In this document: one piece after another, positions 1 to 9,469 of the stretch
Layout of the letters: each line of letters begins with the position of its first letter
How positions within the stretch are numbered: the stretch's first letter is position 1
NCBI RefSeq assembly: GCF_003441615.1
Contig: NZ_CP031842.1
Span: 372,001-436,000 of the forward strand
Direction: 5' to 3'
Length of the DNA: 64,000 nt
Origin: Dechloromonas sp. HYN0024
GTDB taxonomy: Bacteria; Pseudomonadota; Gammaproteobacteria; Burkholderiales; Rhodocyclaceae
The notes under the pieces: generated by a model
What the model was told of the DNA's origin: nothing
The model's database searches: none
What the model saw: the letters and a program-made list of their open reading frames with translations, nothing else
Translations under genes and position numbers: made by a program

Positions 1-586
1 AGCCGTAGGCGCAGACCGAATCTGGCTGAAGGCGATAGCTGGCACAGCGCGACAGGGAAAAAGAGCCATCGGCTAGCGCCCCGGCCGGGCAGGCGGTGAT
101 GCAGGGCTTTTCCTGGCAGGTCTGGCAGGGATTGAGGCGCTCAGCGGGCGGCGATGGCAAAAAATCTGTATCGGCCAAGACGACGGCGCGGTAGGCAAAC
201 CAGCTTCCCCATGTGGCATCAATGCCGATCATGAACGGCGAGGGGTGGTGCCAGCCGGCCAGCTTCCCAAGTTGTTGTAGACCGACGGCGGCTTCGCCGG
301 GATAAAGCAGGGTGTAGCGCCGGCCGGGCAAAAACTCGGTAAACCAGCGTGCTACCGTCCGCATAGAATAGTCATCAATCGGGTGTTCGCCCTCGATGCC
401 GCTGGCCTTGACGCATTCCCACAGGAGCCGACCAGCATGGCCGATAAGGATCAGTTGCCGGTAGCCATCAATGTCACCCAGGGTGGCTACGACCTCGGCC
501 GGAAGCTCGCTGAGCGTGAAGACGTGTTGCCGGTTGAGCCCCGCCTGATTCAGGTAATTGGCCGGGAAAGGCGAGTGCTCACTCAT
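1..586 (-). CDS. 4Fe-4S cluster-binding protein, ferredoxin/QueG-like (partial, 3' end outside window)
   Basis: Reading the minus strand from the ATG at 586 gives an open frame of about 195 codons that runs off the left edge. Near the end of the visible part is a ferredoxin-type cysteine motif (CxxCxxxPCxxxCPAGA) followed by a further Cys, as in 4Fe-4S proteins related to epoxyqueuosine reductase, but the N-terminal half is not clearly QueG. The region before the cluster contains a HxxDDY stretch and a Trp-rich segment. The start overlaps the dacB stop codon by 8 bases (ATGAGTGA), so the two genes are probably co-translated. The substrate is unknown; a redox or radical-type maturation role is only inference. 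Confidence is high for an iron-sulfur protein and low for function. Confidence 0.7.
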   Translation of the reverse strand, partial: MSEHSPFPANYLNQAGLNRQHVFTLSELPAEVVATLGDIDGYRQLILIGHAGRLLWECVKASGIEGEHPIDDYSMRTVARWFTEFLPGRRYTLLYPGEAAVGLQQLGKLAGWHHPSPFMIGIDATWGSWFAYRAVVLADTDFLPSPPAERLNPCQTCQEKPCITACPAGALADGSFSLSRCASYRLQPDSVCAYG

Positions 587-2045
587 TTTCCAGTGCCGGT
601 ACTTTCTCGCCAAGCCGGCGCTGGGCGACCCAGACGAGGAGGGCGTCGATAGCTGCGCTGCCGGCCTGGGCGCGCGGGTGATTGATCAGGAACGTCACGG
701 CATAGCGTCGGCCCTGGGCGTCGAGGGCGTAGCCGGCAGCCGTCTTGACGCCATCCAGCGTGCCGGTCTTGATATGGGCGCGGCCGCTGGCTTCCGTGCT
801 GACCAGGCGTTTTTTCATTGTGCCGTCGATGCCGACGATCGGCAGGCTGGATACGAATTCCGGCATGACCGGGCTTTTCCAGGCGTCGAGCAGCAGTCGG
901 TTGAGGCTGCCGGCGCTGATCCGCTCGCTGCGTGACAGGCCGGAGCCGTTGTCTACCACCAGTTCGGAGAAATGCAGCTGGCGACTGGCCAGCCAGTCGG
1001 TCATGCGCTGTCGGGCACGTTCGGTGGTGGCGGGCGGGGATTCTGCCGAGGGTGCCTCTGGCTGGGTGGCGCTGCCTAAAGTAAGAAACACCTGGCGAGC
1101 CATGACGTTATTGCTGAACTTGTTGATGTCGCGCACGGCATCGGCCAGTGGCGCTGACTCATGCCGGGCGAGCAGGCTGGCACCCAGCGGCACGCTACCG
1201 CCCCGCACTTGTCCGTTGAGCGTGCCACCGAGCTCCTTCCACAGGGCGCGGAGCAGTCCGTCTACCTGAGCCTCGGGCGGCAGTGGCGACAGGTTGAGTG
1301 TTCTTTCGCCGCATAGCGCCGCGTAGCTGCCGGTAAATTCGAGTCGGTGGCCGGTGCTTTCCGGGATCAGGCGGAGGCTGATCAGGTCCTTCCAGTTGCT
1401 ACTGCACTCGCCGCTGCTGGCGCGCAGTTGATTGTCGACGCGGAGGCCTTCGCTCGGTGTTTCCATGAGCAGGCGTGGCTTGCCGTTGTCAGGCAGCAGC
1501 GTGAAACGCAGGGCACGAAAATTAAGGAGCAGGCCATCCGGGCCGACGTTATAGGGGCGCATCGGCTTGTCGTCGAATGCGCCCGGGTCGATGGCCGGGA
1601 CATTGAAGATGCTGCGGTCGAGGACGATGTCGCCACTGATCTGCCGAATGCCGCGCACCTGGACTTGCCGGAGCAGGGCCCATAGATGTTCGATGGCGAA
1701 ACGCGGGTCGCCGCTGCCGCGCAGATACAGATTCCCGCTCAGGACGCCATTTGCCGGTGCTGCCTCGGTCCAGACGCTGGTCTTCCAGGTATAGGCCGGG
1801 CCGAGCAGGTCGAGCGCCGCATAGGTGGTGAGCAGTTTCATCACCGAGGCCGGGTTCATCGCTTGCCCGGCATTGTGGGCGACGAGCGGGGTGCTGGCAT
1901 CGACCGGCTGGACGATGACGGCGACGCTGGTCGCGGGAATCTGGGCTGCCTTCAACGCCTTCAGGACATCAGGCGGGAGCCCTTCGGCCTGTGCGGACAA
2001 GGACAGGGCAAGACTGACGAGGGCGGCAAGCCAACGGGTGATCAT
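579..2045 (-). CDS. dacB: D-alanyl-D-alanine carboxypeptidase/endopeptidase (PBP4)
   Basis: This is a periplasmic low-molecular-weight penicillin-binding protein that trims pentapeptides and cleaves DD-crosslinks in peptidoglycan. With the start at 2045 it has 488 residues and a classic signal peptide ending near Ala20. The three serine-DD-peptidase motifs are present: SVMK (Ser67 to Lys70, nucleophile and base), SNN in the middle third, and KTG near the C terminus (in HIKTGTLDG). An upstream in-frame ATG at 2138 would add 31 charged residues before the signal peptide and is therefore unlikely. The large insert between SxxK and SxN fits the PBP4/S13 family. The 3' end overlaps the 4Fe-4S gene. 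It is divergent from groES. Confidence 0.95.
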   Translation of the reverse strand: MITRWLAALVSLALSLSAQAEGLPPDVLKALKAAQIPATSVAVIVQPVDASTPLVAHNAGQAMNPASVMKLLTTYAALDLLGPAYTWKTSVWTEAAPANGVLSGNLYLRGSGDPRFAIEHLWALLRQVQVRGIRQISGDIVLDRSIFNVPAIDPGAFDDKPMRPYNVGPDGLLLNFRALRFTLLPDNGKPRLLMETPSEGLRVDNQLRASSGECSSNWKDLISLRLIPESTGHRLEFTGSYAALCGERTLNLSPLPPEAQVDGLLRALWKELGGTLNGQVRGGSVPLGASLLARHESAPLADAVRDINKFSNNVMARQVFLTLGSATQPEAPSAESPPATTERARQRMTDWLASRQLHFSELVVDNGSGLSRSERISAGSLNRLLLDAWKSPVMPEFVSSLPIVGIDGTMKKRLVSTEASGRAHIKTGTLDGVKTAAGYALDAQGRRYAVTFLINHPRAQAGSAAIDALLVWVAQRRLGEKVPALENE

Positions 2046-2185
2046 CAGGGATTCTTGAGCAAAACGGTCATGCCGGCATTTTAGCTGGCGTCGGCGGTGG
2101 TGCACCGTTTGGTGTAAATGAGGCTGTTTTTCAATCACTTGCGTGGCGTTGGTTGTGGCTATTTACGCCTGATTGACGCGAGGCT

Positions 2186-2214
2186 CTTGAAATACCGTCG
2201 TCCCGCCCCTATTA
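2186..2214 (+). promoter_or_regulatory. sigma-32-type heat-shock promoter of groESL
   Basis: CTTGAAA at 2186-2192 and CCCCTATTA at 2206-2214, separated by 13 bp, match the E. coli RpoH consensus (CTTGAAA, 13-17 bp, CCCCATnTA) closely. It lies about 110 bp upstream of the groES start codon. The -10 element runs into the CIRCE operator, so HrcA binding should occlude RNA polymerase. Confidence 0.75.
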
Positions 2215-2245
2215 TTAGCACTCACCGGAGACGAGTGCTAATAAT
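2211..2245 (+). promoter_or_regulatory. CIRCE operator (HrcA binding site)
   Basis: The sequence TTAGCACTC, nine bases, GAGTGCTAA (2215-2241) is a perfect CIRCE element. The inverted repeat extends to 13-bp perfect arms (2211-2223 and 2233-2245). CIRCE is bound by the HrcA repressor and controls groESL in many bacteria. Here it overlaps the -10 region of the heat-shock promoter. Confidence 0.95.
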
Positions 2246-2326
2246 CCGCCCGCTCCGTTCCCGAAGCCGCGCCAGGCGCGGCCGGCCAATTTTGTTTGTT
2301 GTAACTCATTTTCAGGAGTCTGATTT

Positions 2327-2617
2327 ATGAATATCCGTCCTTTGCACGACCGTGTGATCGTCAAGCGCATTGAAGCCGAGCGCACCACCGCTTCCGGCAT
2401 CGTCATTCCCGATTCCGCTGGCGAAAAGCCGGATCAGGGCGAAGTTCTGGCCGTCGGCCCGGGCAAGCGTGACGACAACGGCAAGCAGATCGCCCTCGAC
2501 GTCAAGGTCGGCGACCGTGTGCTGTTCGGCAAGTACGCCGGTCAAGGCGTCAAGGTCGATGGTCAGGAAGTCCTGGTCATGCGTGAAGAAGACATCATGG
2601 GCGTCCTGCAGAAGTAA
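2327..2617 (+). CDS. groES: co-chaperonin GroES
   Basis: The 96-residue product is the seven-subunit lid of the GroEL folding chamber in the cytoplasm. It starts [14 protein letters not shown], contains the mobile-loop region ([10 protein letters not shown]) that contacts GroEL, and ends with [13 protein letters not shown], all typical of GroES. Its length is the family standard. A Shine-Dalgarno (CAGGAG) lies 8-13 bases before the ATG. groEL follows after 47 bp with its own ribosome site, so this is the usual bicistronic groESL operon, under CIRCE/RpoH-type control. Confidence 0.99.
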   Translation: MNIRPLHDRVIVKRIEAERTTASGIVIPDSAGEKPDQGEVLAVGPGKRDDNGKQIALDVKVGDRVLFGKYAGQGVKVDGQEVLVMREEDIMGVLQK

Positions 2618-2664
2618 TTTCTGCCCCGACGAACGCAACAGATCAATATTCAGGAGCTATATAA

Positions 2665-4317
<1,653 letters not shown>

Positions 4318-4342
4318 TCTCCCGGTCGGCCATTGCGCCTTC

Positions 4343-4370
4343 AAAAGCCCCGCCTGGTTCGGGGCTTTTT
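4343..4370 (+). terminator. rho-independent terminator after groEL
   Basis: AAAAGCCCCG (4343-4352) pairs with CGGGGCTTTT (4360-4369) across a 7-base loop, and the 3' arm ends in a T run. It ends the groESL transcript. Confidence 0.92.
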
Positions 4371-4397
4371 GCATTTTGGCCCCGCTTTTACTGGTCG

Positions 4398-4409
4398 AGC
4401 AAATTTGCT
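4398..4409. promoter_or_regulatory. 12-bp perfect palindrome upstream of actP operon
   Basis: AGCAAATTTGCT is a perfect palindrome about 110 bp upstream of the DUF485 gene. It could be an operator, but no regulator can be named from the sequence. Confidence 0.35.
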
Positions 4410-4428
4410 TTGATGTGCGTTATGACTT

Positions 4429-4472
4429 TTGTAACTGTCTGTAAGTTAGCTGTAAGACGCTGCGCCTAAATT
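4429..4472 (+). promoter_or_regulatory. direct-repeat activator site and -10 of the actP operon (PhoB/OmpR-type architecture)
   Basis: CTGTAAG occurs at 4439-4445 and 4450-4456, an exact 11-bp period with a 4-bp gap, preceded by TTGTAAC at 4429-4435. A TAAATT -10 candidate starts 10 bp after the last repeat (4467-4472), with no good -35. This spacing copies the known PhoB-box promoter layout, where an OmpR-family dimer replaces the -35. An inverted repeat GCTGCG/CGCAGC (4459-4464, 4479-4484) flanks the -10. The regulator may be the OmpR-family protein at 6847, which is inference. Confidence 0.5.
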
Positions 4473-4519
4473 ACGCTTCGCAGCAATGCCTCTATAAACA
4501 AAATCTGAGGAGCAAATCA

Positions 4520-4828
4520 ATGCAAGACACACTGGATCGGGTTACAGCTAATCCGAAATTCCTGGAGTTTGTTGCCATGCGCAGCACCTACTCCATCATT
4601 ATGGCCATCGTAAGCGCCGCTGCTTACTACGGCTTCATTCTCTTGGTTGCATACAACAAAGAGTTCCTGGCCCAGAAGATCGGCGAAGGCTACACCATGA
4701 GCATCGGCGTGCCGATCGGCGTGGGCGTTATCGCCTTCACCATCCTGCTGACCTGGGTCTACGTTCGTCGCGCCAACACCGAATTTGACGCGATCAACGA
4801 AGCCATCATCAAGGAGGCACAGAAGTAA
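4520..4828 (+). CDS. DUF485 family inner-membrane protein, ActP partner (YjcH-like)
   Basis: This 102-residue protein has two predicted membrane helices (roughly residues 22-45 and 60-82) and short charged ends. DUF485 proteins are encoded directly upstream of the acetate permease ActP in many proteobacteria and are thought to be accessory to it, although a biochemical role is not firmly established. A very good Shine-Dalgarno (GAGGAG) precedes the ATG. The actP start codon follows the stop codon after a single base, so the two are one operon and translation is probably coupled. Confidence 0.9.
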   Translation: MQDTLDRVTANPKFLEFVAMRSTYSIIMAIVSAAAYYGFILLVAYNKEFLAQKIGEGYTMSIGVPIGVGVIAFTILLTWVYVRRANTEFDAINEAIIKEAQK

Positions 4829-4829
4829 G

Positions 4830-6509
4830 ATGACCAAATTCTCCAAGATCCTTCTCGGCCTTCTGGCCATGGCTGTCGCCGGTGGTGCCATCGCGGCTGG
4901 TGCTGACCTCGGTCAGACCGCCAAGCAGGCTACCAACTGGACGGCCATCGCCATGTTCGCCATCTTCGTCGGCGGCACGCTCTACATCACCAAGTGGGCA
5001 GCTTCCAAGACCAAGTCGGCGGCTGACTTCTACACCGGCGGTGGCGGTATCACCGGCTTCCAGAACGGCCTTGCCATCGCTGGCGACTACATGTCTGCGG
5101 CCTCGTTCCTGGGTATTTCCGGTCTCGTTTTTGCCAACGGCTTTGACGGCCTGATCTTCTCGATCGGCTGGCTGGTCGGCTGGCCGGTCATCACCTTCCT
5201 GATGGCTGAGCGTCTGCGCAACCTCGGCAAGTTCACGTTCGCTGACGTGGCTTCCTACCGTTTCGCCCAGACCCCGGTCCGTATCTTCGCAGCTTCGGCT
5301 TCCCTGGTTATCGTCGCTTTCTACATGATTGCGCAGATGGTCGGTGCTGGTCAGCTGATCAAGGTGCTCTTCGGCATGGAATACATGTACGCAGAAATCC
5401 TCGTCGGCGTCGTGATGCTGATGTACGTGCTCTTCGGCGGTATGACCGCAACGACCTGGGTGCAGATCATCAAGGCCGTCATGCTCCTGTCCGGTGCGAC
5501 CTTCATGGCCGTGTCCGTGCTGCTGCAGTTCGGTTTCTCGCCGGAAGCCCTGTTCACCAAGGCTGTTGAAATGCACACCAAGAAGGATGCCATCATGGGT
5601 CCGGGCGCGCTGATCAAGGATCCGATCTCTGCCATCTCCGTCGGTATGGCACTGATGTTCGGTACCGCTGGCCTGCCGCACATCCTGATGCGCTTCTTCA
5701 CCGTGCCGAACGCCAAGGAAGCACGCAAGTCGGTTGCCTGGGCTACCACCTGGATCGGTTACTTCTACATCCTGACCTTCATCATCGGTTTCGGCGCTAT
5801 CACCAACCTGATCGCCAACCCGGGTGACTTCTACATCGGCGGCGAAATCGCCAAGGGTCTGAAGGGCGGCGGCAACATGGCTGCTGTGCATCTGGCCAAG
5901 GCAGTTGGTGGTGACCTGTTCCTCGGCTTCATCTCCGCTGTTGCCTTCGCAACGATTCTGGCTGTGGTTGCTGGTCTGACCCTGTCCGGCGCTTCTGCCG
6001 TGTCGCATGACCTGTACGCTTCGGTGTTCAACAAGGGCTGCTCGTCCGAGCAGGAACTGCGCGTCTCCAAGATCGCCACGATCTTCCTGGGCATTCTGGC
6101 CATGGTTCTCGGTATTGCCTTCGAGAAGGAAAACGTTGCCTACATGGTGATGCTGGCCTTCACCATCGCCTGTTCCTCGAACTTCCCGGTGCTCTTCATG
6201 TCCGTGCTGTGGAAGAACTGCACGACGCGTGGCGCTGTGGTCGGTGGCTTCGTCGGTCTGGTTATGGCTGCTGTCCTGACCGTCGGCTCTGCCTCGGTCT
6301 GGGAAGCTGTTATGGGCAACCCGAAGGGCTCCGCTTGGTTCCCGTACAACTCTGCTGCCATCTTCTCGATGTCTGCCGCGTTCTTCACGATCTGGCTGGT
6401 GTCCATTCTGGACAACTCGGCTCAGGCCCAGAAGGAACGTGCCCTGTACCCGTCGCAGCAACTGCGTTCGGAAACCGGTCTGGGTGCTTCTGGCGCCAGC
6501 GGTCACTAA
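4830..6509 (+). CDS. actP: cation/acetate symporter ActP
   Basis: The 559-residue polytopic membrane protein belongs to the sodium:solute symporter family and takes up acetate and other short carboxylates. An N-terminal hydrophobic signal-like segment (residues 4-23) precedes a further dozen or so transmembrane helices; the family segment [16 protein letters not shown] and the conserved [11 protein letters not shown] run are visible after the first helix pair. The start at 4830 was chosen because it directly follows the DUF485 stop and has GGAGG upstream (4813-4817); a longer in-frame start at 4785 lies inside the upstream gene. It is followed by a strong terminator and a two-component system that may control it. 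Confidence 0.95.
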   Translation: MTKFSKILLGLLAMAVAGGAIAAGADLGQTAKQATNWTAIAMFAIFVGGTLYITKWAASKTKSAADFYTGGGGITGFQNGLAIAGDYMSAASFLGISGLVFANGFDGLIFSIGWLVGWPVITFLMAERLRNLGKFTFADVASYRFAQTPVRIFAASASLVIVAFYMIAQMVGAGQLIKVLFGMEYMYAEILVGVVMLMYVLFGGMTATTWVQIIKAVMLLSGATFMAVSVLLQFGFSPEALFTKAVEMHTKKDAIMGPGALIKDPISAISVGMALMFGTAGLPHILMRFFTVPNAKEARKSVAWATTWIGYFYILTFIIGFGAITNLIANPGDFYIGGEIAKGLKGGGNMAAVHLAKAVGGDLFLGFISAVAFATILAVVAGLTLSGASAVSHDLYASVFNKGCSSEQELRVSKIATIFLGILAMVLGIAFEKENVAYMVMLAFTIACSSNFPVLFMSVLWKNCTTRGAVVGGFVGLVMAAVLTVGSASVWEAVMGNPKGSAWFPYNSAAIFSMSAAFFTIWLVSILDNSAQAQKERALYPSQQLRSETGLGASGASGH

Positions 6510-6531
6510 GATCAGACGAGCAGTCGTCAGT

Positions 6532-6561
6532 AAAAAGCCCGGGTTCGCCCGGGCTTTTTTT
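6532..6561 (+). terminator. rho-independent terminator after actP
   Basis: A 12-bp perfect stem, AAAAAGCCCGGG (6532-6543) with CCCGGGCTTTTT (6548-6559), closes on a TTCG tetraloop and runs into seven T residues. Confidence 0.95.
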
Positions 6562-6704
6562 CGTCCTGAGTTTGCTCAGGCGGCACTTTGTCACTCTGTG
6601 CTCGTGCCGGGATTCTGAAAGCGTGGACGAGCTTGTGCGCTGCGGAATTCGCAGGGTAGATTATTTGATAGACTACGGGGCTTGGGCGAGGGGGAAAAAA
6701 CGGT

Positions 6705-6756
6705 AGGGGGCCGTCCAGTGCAGGTCGGACAACCCCCTGAGTAGCGGTAGTACCGC
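6705..6756 (+). other. structured non-coding segment in the 285-bp gap before the response regulator
   Basis: The gap 6562-6846 has no convincing gene. It holds an imperfect hairpin, with AGGGGG (6705-6710) pairing with CCCCCT (6733-6738) and GTCC (6713-6716) with GGAC (6727-6730). A 13-bp perfect palindrome follows, GCGGTA-G-TACCGC (6744-6756). The palindrome looks like a dimeric operator; the hairpin could be a leader RNA fold. A purine-rich AAAAGGAG at 6773-6780 is not followed by a start codon at a usable distance. The function is unknown. Confidence 0.45.
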
Positions 6757-6846
6757 ATACTCCAAAGACCATAAAAGGAGAACAGCCCGCGCAGAATAGT
6801 GCGACAGGCTTACAGAAATCTTACGCCGGCAGAGGGGCAGGAAAAG

Positions 6847-7518
6847 ATGCGCATTCTTATTGCAGAAGACGACACCATTATTGCCGATGGGCTTGCCCGG
6901 TCGCTGCGGCAGGGCGGCTACGCCGTGGACTGGGCCGCCAACGGACTCGACGCCGACAACGCCCTGTTGACGGTGTCCTACGATCTTCTCATTCTCGACC
7001 TTGGCTTGCCGAAGCTCTCCGGCCTTGAGGTGCTCAAACGCATTCGGGCCCGTAATTCACAGTTGCCGGTACTTATCCTGACGGCGCTCGACGGTACCGG
7101 GGACCGGGTCAAAGGTCTTGATCTCGGTGCCGATGACTATATGGTCAAGCCCTTCGAGCTGCCCGAACTCGAGGCCCGGGTTCGCGCCCTGACCCGCCGT
7201 TCGGCCGGGACTTCGCCCACCATCCAGTGTGGCGCGCTGACCTACGATCAGGTTGGCCGGGTGGCGCTGGTCAATGGCGAAACGCTCGAACTGTCAGCCC
7301 GCGAGGTTGGTCTGCTCGAAGTCCTGCTCAGTCGCATGGGCCGCCTGGTCAGCAAGGATCAACTAGTCGATCATCTCTGTGGCTGGGGTGAAGAGGTCAG
7401 TCACAATGCCATCGAGGTCTATGTACATCGCTTGCGCAAGAAGATTGAAACGGGCGGCGTGAAGATCGCTACCGTTCGCGGACTGGGTTACTGCCTTGAG
7501 CGACCACAGGGCGAGTAG
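6847..7518 (+). CDS. two-component response regulator, OmpR/TctD family
   Basis: The 223-residue protein has a receiver domain with the acidic pair Asp8/Asp9, phosphoacceptor Asp51 and the KPF lysine loop, followed by a winged-helix DNA-binding domain ending VRGLGYCLE. It is a transcription factor activated by the kinase encoded next. The ATG at 6847 has GGGGCAGGAAAAG just upstream; a GTG at 6799 would add 16 non-conserved residues and lacks a ribosome site at proper spacing. It overlaps the kinase gene by 23 bp. Its position behind actP and the OmpR-type repeats before the actP operon suggest, but do not prove, that it controls acetate uptake. Confidence 0.93.
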   Translation: MRILIAEDDTIIADGLARSLRQGGYAVDWAANGLDADNALLTVSYDLLILDLGLPKLSGLEVLKRIRARNSQLPVLILTALDGTGDRVKGLDLGADDYMVKPFELPELEARVRALTRRSAGTSPTIQCGALTYDQVGRVALVNGETLELSAREVGLLEVLLSRMGRLVSKDQLVDHLCGWGEEVSHNAIEVYVHRLRKKIETGGVKIATVRGLGYCLERPQGE

Positions 7519-9001
7519 CCCACCACCGCAGGTGTCCGAAACCGAGCGCTCGCTGTTTGGCGAGATTCTCGACTGGATGCTCGCGCCTCTGCTCTTCGTC
7601 TGGCCGCTCAGCATAGCCTTCACCCATTACTTCGCCAACAACGTCGCCAACTATCCCTACGACCAGGCGCTCCGTGAGCATGTCACGGCCATCGCCCGCC
7701 AGGTCAAGCTGGTCGATGGCAAACCCTTGCTGTCCTTGCCCGCTTCGGCCCGGGCCATGTTGCGGGCCGATGAAACCGATAGTGTTTATTTCCATGTGGT
7801 CTCGGGCAGCGGCAAACTTCTCGCCGGCGACAAGGATCTCCCCGTTTCGGCATCGTCTCCCGACGACTCGATCGTGCCCGGTGAAGTCTATATGCGCGAT
7901 GCCGATTTCAAGGGACAGGATCTACGCCTCGCCTATACCTACCTGGCCGAGCCGCAAATGGCCAAGTCGCAGTGGATCATCATCGAAGTCGGCGAAACCA
8001 CCGAAAAGCGCAGTCAGCTTGCCAACAAGATTGTTGCCAGCGTGATCCTGCCGCAGTTCATCATCATTCCCCTCGCCGTCATGCTCGTCTGGTTCGGCCT
8101 GTCGCGCGGCCTGCGCCCACTGACCCGCCTGCGCCAGACCATCGAGGCCCGTGAGCCGGATGACCTGTCGCCGATTGGCACGCGACGCGTGCCCGAAGAG
8201 CTTGAGCCACTGGTCGAAGCCTTCAATGCCATGCTCGAGCGCATGAAGCGCAGTGTCTCCGCCCAGCAACGATTCGTTGCTGATGCAGCCCACCAGATGC
8301 GTACCCCCCTCACCGGGCTCAAGACGCAGGCCCAATTTGCCATCCGGGAAACCGATCCGGCGGCCTTGCGCCATGCCTTGCACCAGATTGCCACCGGGGT
8401 GGATCGGGCCGGGCGGCTGATCAACCAGCTGCTGACGCTGGCCCGGACGGAGGGGGGGGAGGCGGCGCAGCAAAAACACGAGCCGCTCGACCTCGTCGTA
8501 CTTATTCGCGATGTGGTCACCGACTGGGTGCCGGTGGCTATTGAAAAAGACATCGACCTCGGCTTCGAGTCCGACCACTCGGCGATGATTGTCGGCAATG
8601 CCTTCCTGTTAAGGGAGCTGGCCAAAAACCTCCTCGACAATGCCCTGCGCTATACCCCCAGTGGCGGGCACGTTACCTGTCGGGTGGTCATGAGATCGGG
8701 CGCCGTGCTGCTCGAAGTCGAGGATGACGGCGTTGGTATCAGCGAGGAACAAGCCGAACTGGTCTTCGAACGTTTTTATCGGGTCGATGATGCGTCGACC
8801 GAAGGCAGTGGGTTGGGGCTCGCCATCGTTCAGGAAATCGCCATGCAGCACGATACCCGCGCTAGCCTGCGGCCCAATCCTCACACACGCGGTGCGTTGG
8901 CCCAGGTGAGCTTTGTCGCCTGGTATCCGCCGGTCCCACCCCCACCGCCCCCGGATGATTTTTCAGAACTTTACCGCCAGTCGCCCCCAATCGGCACCTG
9001 A
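7496..9001 (+). CDS. two-component sensor histidine kinase, TctE/QseC-like
   Basis: The 501-residue membrane kinase has an N-terminal transmembrane helix (about residues 28-50), a periplasmic segment of roughly 120 residues, a second helix near 180-200, a HAMP linker, a dimerisation domain with the phosphorylated His266 (in AAHQMRTPL) and an ATPase domain with NLLDNALRYTP, DDGVGI and GSGLGLAIV boxes. The C-terminal tail is proline-rich. The start is a TTG inside the end of the response-regulator gene, so translation is probably coupled; a start further inside cannot be excluded. The periplasmic domain resembles the 2CSK_N type found in carboxylate sensors, which would fit the actP context. 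Confidence 0.9.
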   Translation: MSDHRASSPPPQVSETERSLFGEILDWMLAPLLFVWPLSIAFTHYFANNVANYPYDQALREHVTAIARQVKLVDGKPLLSLPASARAMLRADETDSVYFHVVSGSGKLLAGDKDLPVSASSPDDSIVPGEVYMRDADFKGQDLRLAYTYLAEPQMAKSQWIIIEVGETTEKRSQLANKIVASVILPQFIIIPLAVMLVWFGLSRGLRPLTRLRQTIEAREPDDLSPIGTRRVPEELEPLVEAFNAMLERMKRSVSAQQRFVADAAHQMRTPLTGLKTQAQFAIRETDPAALRHALHQIATGVDRAGRLINQLLTLARTEGGEAAQQKHEPLDLVVLIRDVVTDWVPVAIEKDIDLGFESDHSAMIVGNAFLLRELAKNLLDNALRYTPSGGHVTCRVVMRSGAVLLEVEDDGVGISEEQAELVFERFYRVDDASTEGSGLGLAIVQEIAMQHDTRASLRPNPHTRGALAQVSFVAWYPPVPPPPPPDDFSELYRQSPPIGT

Positions 9002-9025
9002 GTCCGCAAAAACGGCTCTGGAAGG

Positions 9026-9054
9026 TTGCAGAGGTCGGGTGACATCGCTATAAT
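9026..9054 (+). promoter_or_regulatory. sigma-70 promoter of tRNA-Phe
   Basis: TTGCAG (9026-9031), a 17-bp spacer and a perfect TATAAT (9049-9054) are followed by a GC-rich discriminator (GCGCCC). That discriminator is typical of stringently controlled stable-RNA promoters. The tRNA starts 12 bp after the -10. Confidence 0.85.
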
Positions 9055-9066
9055 GCGCCCTCGTTT

Positions 9067-9142
9067 GGCCAATTAGCTCAGTTGGTAGAGCAGCGGATTG
9101 AAAATCCGCGTGTCCGTGGTTCGATTCCGCGATTGGCCACCA
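9067..9142 (+). tRNA. tRNA-Phe (GAA)
   Basis: The 76-base cloverleaf has a 7-bp acceptor stem (GGCCAAT with ATTGGCC), the D-arm TAGCTCAGTTGGTAGAGC, the anticodon loop TTGAAAA with anticodon GAA, a T-arm with GGTTCGATTCC, and an encoded CCA. Confidence 0.98.
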
Positions 9143-9148
9143 GGTTTC

Positions 9149-9187
9149 ATGCAAAACGCCAGCCCTAACCCGGTTGGCGTTTTGCAT
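9149..9187 (+). terminator. hairpin terminator after tRNA-Phe
   Basis: ATGCAAAACGCCA (9149-9161) pairs perfectly with TGGCGTTTTGCAT (9175-9187). The T run lies inside the 3' arm, so it is a plausible but not ideal intrinsic terminator or processing hairpin. Confidence 0.65.
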
Positions 9188-9281
9188 TGGGGAAACGTAT
9201 TTTTGCCGGGTATCTGCGTATATCATCGGAGCAGACTTTTTCATTTTGTTTCCCGCCATGTTGGCGACGAGAGGAGGCCTC

Positions 9282-9461
9282 TTGGCCAAACCAAACTACC
9301 AGTTCGAAAAGCGCCAAAGAGATCTCGCCAAGAAGGCCAAACAGGAAGAAAAGCGACGCCAGAAACTGGCTGGCAAGGCCGAGGACGGCGCCGGTCAGGA
9401 TGATGTGATTGATCCGTCGTCTGTCGCCCTGCCTTCCGGTATCGAAACGCCTGCCATCTGA
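9282..9461 (+). CDS. small basic conserved protein of unknown function
   Basis: This is a 59-residue, highly charged, probably helical protein: an N-terminal [16 protein letters not shown] segment, a Lys/Arg/Glu-rich helix, then an acidic tail. Small proteins with this beginning are widespread in betaproteobacteria and uncharacterised. The TTG at 9282 is preferred because AGGAGG lies 4 bases upstream; an ATG at 9258 has no ribosome site. rsmJ starts 8 bp after the stop, so the two are likely co-transcribed. The role is unknown; RNA or ribosome binding would suit the composition and the neighbour. Confidence 0.72.
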   Translation: MAKPNYQFEKRQRDLAKKAKQEEKRRQKLAGKAEDGAGQDDVIDPSSVALPSGIETPAI

Positions 9462-9469
9462 GGTCTGTT

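Noticed and set aside
4391..4410. A possible RpoN promoter (TGG...TTGC) upstream of the actP operon
   Set aside because: The GG and GC dinucleotides are 12 bp apart instead of the required 10.
4809..6506. A 565-codon minus-strand frame opposite actP
   Set aside because: Antisense shadow of actP with biased, His/Asp/Gln-rich composition; no promoter or domain.
6773..6801. A GTG start at 6799 for the response regulator behind AAAAGGAG
   Set aside because: The spacing to the GTG is about 18 bases, too long; the ATG at 6847 has a better-placed purine-rich site and matches the family N terminus.
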